Assembly: GCF_029962835.1 (NCBI RefSeq) | Contig: NC_080577.1 | Coordinates: 4,464,001 to 4,528,000 of the forward strand | From: Magnolia sinica | Lineage: Eukaryota > Streptophyta > Magnoliopsida > Magnoliales > Magnoliaceae | DNA: 64,000 nucleotides | Reading direction: 5' to 3' | Shown: positions 59,034 to 64,000 of the stretch, in pieces | Position numbering within the stretch: position 1 is the stretch's first letter | How the letters are laid out: each line of letters opens with the position of its first letter | Made by a program: the position numbers and the translations under genes | Notes under the pieces: model-generated | The model's database searches: none | What the model was told of the DNA's origin: nothing | Seen by the model: only the letters and a program-made list of their open reading frames with translations

Positions 59034-60467
59034 TGCTCACAACCGAGGTCGAATCCACAGGGACTAATCTTGTGAGTATTCTGAAAGCAACTAGAACTAG
59101 AAGAAGATGTATATCTAAATCTGGAATATTTGAAAGTAATTGTAAGAGATTTAATGAAAAACTTAAGAAATTCAAAGGTGGAAAAATTAGGGTTTCCAAA
59201 GATCCACTTGTAGAGATCAGGGAGATCTATGCTTGATTCAAGTCACACGATTGGAATCAAAGTCCTATCATATTTAATTGGAAGATATCTCAGTAAAATC
59301 TAATATGAACTTTCTTTGACTTAATTATCAATGGAAGAGCGGTGTGAGTACTATAAGTGATTCCATCACAAAACCATGCCCATGAGATAATGACTCACAA
59401 CAAGATTTACCAATGCTAAAATCAATCCGAGAGAATTGTGAAAGTTAGAGAGGATTCCATCATCCAACCATGCCAAAAGGGATGATGGTGAACAATAGGA
59501 TTTCTTAGATTCACAATCCCAAAACATGAAAAGAACATACTCAAAGCTATTGCAGATCCATTTTAATTTAAGTCACAACAAACCATTAAAAACTGAAAGT
59601 ATTCCTTATAATCAAACTAGAATCAAAGTAAGTTCATCATAAACATGAATCAAAGCAATAGAAACATCCCATCACGCTATAGACTTCACCTCTTATCTCT
59701 AGCTAAGAGGTTTAACCAACCATAGACATGATTGAACTAAAATCTCTAGAAGAAAACATGAAAAACAAAGGAATAAAGGAAGAAAAATCCTTGGCGATGG
59801 CTCCCCACCCTTATGCTTTGCTCATCCAAACCCTAGATGATCCGTAGGAGTGCCCTAGAGACTCCTATTTATAGATTTGCAGTACCTCCTTTCACACAGA
59901 CTTGGAAAAATCTAAAAATCGCCTCAAATTTATGCAGCTTCGATATTATCTAAGGGTCTTCGATATGTCCTTTGATATTATTGACAGGTCTTCGATAGTA
60001 TCAAAGATTGGTCCAGAATGTCTAGCGAGTTTGGTAAAAAATTCTGAATTTCTCGATATTATCTAAGGGACTTCGATATGTCCCTTCAATATTATCTACA
60101 GGTCTTCGATATTATCGAAGGCCATTCTGACAGTTTTTCAGAATTAGACTTTTCTGGCCTCGGAATCTGTTTTCAGGGCAATTTTCAGGCTTCCTTATCT
60201 TCACTTCAATTCTTCGATTCTCTTCATTCATCACTTGGTTTCCTTAGATCTTTGACATGTGAATTTTTCAATCTTGGCCTCCTAAGATCCATCCTATGCC
60301 TTGGTGACTTTTGAGCATTAACTCCATGTTTTTAGCACTGTTTTCAATCGAAGCTCTTAAATTCACCTTGCAACATAACACATGATTAAAATAAAACATT
60401 AAACATTATCATATTCATAAAACCAAGTACTAAATGGGGTCCAATATGCAATATTTGACCCTCAACA
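59034..60467 (-). mobile_element. LTR-like unit cut at its edge by the giant LTR
   Basis: On the minus strand it starts TGTTGAGGGTCAAATATTGC and ends with CCCTGTGGATTCGACC and GTTGTGAGCA, words I associate with Tat-type gypsy LTRs. Right flank CCCCG (60468-60472); the matching left flank, CCCCA, is at 53051-53055 on the far side of the giant LTR. Contains two imperfect repeats of a CTTCGATATTATC module (59938-60125). A fossil. Confidence 0.5.
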
Positions 60468-60472
60468 CCCCG

Positions 60473-63069
60473 CCATCTATAAAAAAGTGGGTCCATTTCT
60501 TATTGATCCATACCATTGATCTGGGCCCACTCGATGTACCATCACACCATAAACTTCTAGACACCAGGAGTCTTGACCCTTCTCTCGGTGGTATATCAAG
60601 AGAATGTTGGAGAAAGGAATGATCTACATTAAAACAAAAAAGAAAAGAAAATAAAAATATTAGATGGCCAAGACCTCTCAATCATGATTGGTTGTGGTTC
60701 CAACCATATTTTTCGATGCACCAAACAGACTACAGACATGAATAGTTGAAAAGTATACCCTTTTCCAACACCATAAGTGGATTTCGAAAGAAGGATGATG
60801 GTTGGATAAAAATTTCATATTTATTAGATAATAGTCATCTCACATCTTACTCCTTGCCTCTCATAGTTAGGTTTAGTGATTTCAAGATTTTCTTTACACT
60901 TTAAGTTAGAAAAAAATTGTTATTTTATAATTGCGGAATTGAAATGACCATGTAGTGCATTGGAGATAGGAATTGATAAAACTTTATTGAAATCTGTACC
61001 TAATTGGGATGCCATCACTGTAAACTCTAATGCTGAAGCCTCCCTCACCCTACACCCTTAGAAAAGTACTAGGATGAAATGAGAAAGCCTTAAAAAATGG
61101 ATAGAGGCTTGGGGACCCATCGTTGCTTTTATATTTACTGAGGGTGAGAAGTTTGTAACCCATTGAAACTCCTCTCCTTCGAGCTCTAGATCTAGGATTC
61201 CTAGTCCATCTAAAACACAGTGCGTGTAACACAGTTATAGTGTACTAGCCCTTGCATGATTTTAAATCAATCACAATTAAGTGAGGTCTAATGGGACGCC
61301 CTATCACATCCAACCCTTAGGGAGATCCAGACCATACTTAATAAGGCCCACCTTATAAAATCTTACATTTTCTCACTCGGGCCACATTGATCAATGTCAA
61401 TGATTAATTTTAAAAACATGTTTTAATTTTTGAAAAGAATATTTGAATGGTTAATGCAATTGTTGGATAGTATGGGCAACACTTTTATAATCTAATCCAT
61501 CGAGACTAATAGTATTGGATTGCGGTAGCCATCATAACATTTAATCTAAAGGAAATGAGATTATATTTTTCATAGGATTAGACTCAGATTTGGCAAATTA
61601 CTTTTGCTTTTGTTTGGTCTTCTTTAGGTCCAGCCATGCTCGGGATCTACGTGTGCCATGTCCCATGTGGATTTACATATACCATGTCCTACGATCAAGT
61701 TCTAACTGGAAAACCAAACACTCCCTTGTAGAAGAAAAAAAAATGATTAGTCCCACCAGATATATATTTACATTATTGAATATAAACGAAGTAATGTCTA
61801 ATAAAAAAGCAAACCGAGAACTGGACACACTGAAACAAAGGACTGTCTAATCAAAAAACAAACTGAGATCTAGACCCACTGATCCATCCAAATTGATGTC
61901 ACTCCTGTCGGTTCTGAATGCATCTCATGGGAGGCCACATGGCCCACATAATAGGGCCAGAGCATATCTGAACAGCTTGGCTAGATCTTTTTACATACGG
62001 TGGCCCATATGGCTAGACCTGGAACCTAACCGGCAGCATGGGCGGGTTTCATCTCAGACCACAGAGGACACTGTAGCGGCATTCTCATGAAAATTATGAA
62101 ATTGCTCTTTGACCATGGAAGAATGCTTCGGCCTCTGGACGGGAATAGAGAAGGCTCCGCGTCGAGATGACGCTGCCACTGGCTCCTCCAGCTTAGTAGA
62201 GCAAATTATCATCTTTTACCAAAAAAAAAAGAAGGAGCTAGCCTATCTAATTTAGGCAAAAGGGTGTGACTACCGCCAATGAGTGGATCGACCTGATTTT
62301 CATATCAGGCTATCATCAAATTGTGGCCGACCGCTTGCATGGATAAGATAATCTACACGTCACATGCTATTGGAAAAAAGAAAATAGTTGTTTAGAACTG
62401 ACACATATGTATATATTTTTGTTTCATTATCCATAAAATCAAATTGGATTTTACATATTTCATTATTTAGAACTGTAGATTTTTTCCCCAACTATTGCTG
62501 TCCATGGGGGTGGGCTTGGGCTTGGGCTCAAGTCATTTTAGCAGCTGTTCCATCCTCCAATTTCGACTCCAATCATCAGCTAGGGACACATGTATCTTGA
62601 TCGATGGATGTGAGGCCCACTTGATCGATGGATGGATTAGGAACACCCACATTCAGGAACATGGATTTAATCATTGGCTGGGACTTGGGCCGGATGGACC
62701 TGGCTCGGCCCAAATCTGGTATATTTCCACTCCAGCTATTGAACAAGAAACTAGCAGGCGAAAAGAGGACATATACACTGCTGGACCGAAGTCGAACTAA
62801 GACAGGCAAGGTAGCTGCTGCGTTGTGGGTCCATCTTTACGTGATCGATCCAAGCCGTTCATCATCTGAGACGAATCTAATTTCAACAGGGGCGCCTAAC
62901 AATAGGGAGCCTAACCCAAGTCAGGCACTTGTCATCTTTTCACGAGCAATTCATCGAGTGGGGCTCCGTGAAGATGCCCGGGCCTAAATAGGCTCGAGAT
63001 GGACGGTGCGACCCATTTCTTATTGTAATTATTATATTTATATAAATTATTGCAAAACTTTCGTGTCTC
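60473..63069. other. Intergenic, nothing recognised
   Basis: No supported gene. 60480-60640 is weakly like the palindromic family (GGGCCCACTCGATGTACC). Confidence 0.45.
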
Positions 63070-63141
63070 GGTTCCATGGTCTAGTGGTCAGGACATTGGA
63101 CTCTGAATCCAGTAACCCGAGTTCAAATCTCGGTGGAACCT
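63070..63141 (+). tRNA. tRNA-Gln (anticodon CTG)
   Basis: 72 nt. The acceptor stem GGTTCCA pairs with TGGAACC. The D-arm region is TGGTCTAGTGGTCAGGA, the anticodon loop CTCTGAA carries CTG, and the T arm is CCGAGTTCAAATCTCGG. Discriminator T at 63141. Internal A and B boxes are intact. A T-run (63143-63147) directly downstream fits a Pol III terminator. No intron. It decodes CAG codons. Confidence 0.95.
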
Positions 63142-63142
63142 A

Positions 63143-63147
63143 TTTTT
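63143..63147 (+). terminator. Pol III T-run after tRNA-Gln
   Basis: ATTTTTC directly after the mature tRNA end. Confidence 0.6.
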
Positions 63148-63380
63148 CTCTCCTTTTTGGCCTTTTGCCTTTTTGTTTCTCGTTGCAACCCAAACCTTTA
63201 AAACAGTGGGTCCAACTGCAGTTTTGGGGAAAGCAAATCGAGTGGCCGCAAATGGATGGTTACGATGAAAGGAAGGCAACGGTCTGCGCGCAGGCGCATG
63301 GATCACACACTCAGCCAGGGCTTCCAAACTCTTTAACATTCCGCACCACATACCCACCATAGAAATCTCTATCACTTCTA

Positions 63381-63646
63381 ATGGCGACCCTCCTTCCAAC
63401 ATCTCCTCAATCCCTCTTCTTCTCATACCAGCCCTCCAGCAGGTGGGCCCACACTCCTTATCCCACTCTCATAACAGGGCCATTTCCCAGGCCATTCCTC
63501 TGCTCTTCTTCTTTTTCTTCTTCTTCACCACAGCCTACTGTAGCTGTTGTGGAAGAAGTGGTAGAAGACTCTCCTTCTCCTCCATTGGATGGAGCTTCTG
63601 CAGAAGACGAATCCGCAATCGGAACCGTTGAAAATCTCCAACTAAG
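63381..63646 (+). CDS. First exon of an unidentified, probably plastid-targeted protein
   Basis: The ATG at 63381 opens an 88-codon exon. The first 50 residues are rich in Ser, Pro and Thr and poor in acidic residues (MATLLPTSPQSLFFSYQPSS, then FLCSSSFSSSS), typical of a chloroplast transit peptide. An acidic stretch follows (VAVVEEVVEDS). A donor AAG|GTAGAC at 63646/63647 ends the exon in phase 2; without splicing the frame stops at once. The next exon is not in view before the right edge. I do not recognise the family. The CDS is partial because the window ends. Confidence 0.6.
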
Positions 63647-64000
63647 GTAGACTTGAATTGGGTTTCTTCCCTTCTCCAATTTCTCCGCCATTCCTAGCCT
63701 GCTGTCCATTTAGCTATTTATTTGCATTAGAGAAATGATCGTTGTATTAGGACATTTAAGTTTTCCAAATCAACTGATCCGGACTGTCAATTAGGTCCAA
63801 CGCATATTTCACAGGCTACTATGCAAAACTCACAGGAAGTGGAACGTTCTAACTATATGATGTAATTCCTATAGAACAGATGGTCAAGATTGCCATTTAA
63901 AAATCGGTCCAATGAACAATTTGCACCATCTGCTTCTTGGGACCTCTCATGGATCGCGTATTTTTCCGAAGAATTACTGGTGTCGGGCAATCCTAACCGT
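63647..64000 (+). other. Probable first intron of the 63381 gene
   Basis: A/T-rich with no clear acceptor-exon pair before the window ends. Confidence 0.4.

Noticed and set aside
63006-63362. 118-residue frame overlapping the tRNA
   Set aside because: It reads through the tRNA-Gln gene; chance open frame.

Overview
The window is nuclear DNA from a seed plant with a large, repeat-rich genome. Spliced plant genes, an L1-type and an RTE-type LINE fragment, Ty1/copia and Ty3/gypsy relics, hAT-like miniature elements and a plant-type tRNA-Gln gene all point that way. The commonest repeat is a palindromic family whose arms open with GTGGGGCCCACC and a TTGATGTATG-like word. From memory this repeat is abundant in magnoliids (Lauraceae/Magnoliaceae), so a magnoliid is my best guess; the sequence alone does not prove it.

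Layout. 1-12.3 kb is transposon territory: a complete hAT-like element (114-2989) stuffed with palindromic elements, a decayed Ty1/copia fossil on the minus strand (3697-9732) with a second hAT-like element of the same family inside it (7343-8030), and a TRIM-like mini-retroelement (10185-10473). 12.8-33.9 kb is one large minus-strand gene, a KDM3/JMJ25-type JmjC histone demethylase. I can spell out 17 coding exons with GT/AG borders and consistent phases, giving a protein of about 1632 residues with WRC, RING-like, second zinc-binding and JmjC parts. It has two striking features: five tandemly amplified symmetric exons (30258-31616), and a 4.4-kb intron full of transposons that separates the exon carrying the iron-binding HxD from the rest of the JmjC domain. 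A TATA box lies at 34171-34180.

34.2-60.5 kb is a nest of transposons: hAT-type MITEs with 8-bp target duplications (44728-45296, 47184-47704), fold-back Mutator-type MITEs with 9-bp target duplications (45950-46506, 47720-48273), a non-autonomous LTR element with 5-bp duplications (39947-42588), a 1.5-kb solo LTR (51188-52676) and a very large, 5973-bp solo-LTR-like unit (53057-59029). The last has a CCCAT duplication on both sides and a 35-bp satellite rich in GGGCCCAC inside it. An exact 250-bp direct repeat (42975-43224 and 44291-44540) is unexplained.

60.5-64 kb is quieter: a tRNA-Gln(CTG) gene at 63070-63141 and, from 63381 to the right edge, the first exon of an unidentified plus-strand gene whose start looks like a plastid transit peptide. 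Only the demethylase, the tRNA and this last exon look like working host genes. The demethylase is expected to remove H3K9 methylation, which is itself a mark of transposon chromatin, and it carries a heavy transposon load in its own introns.
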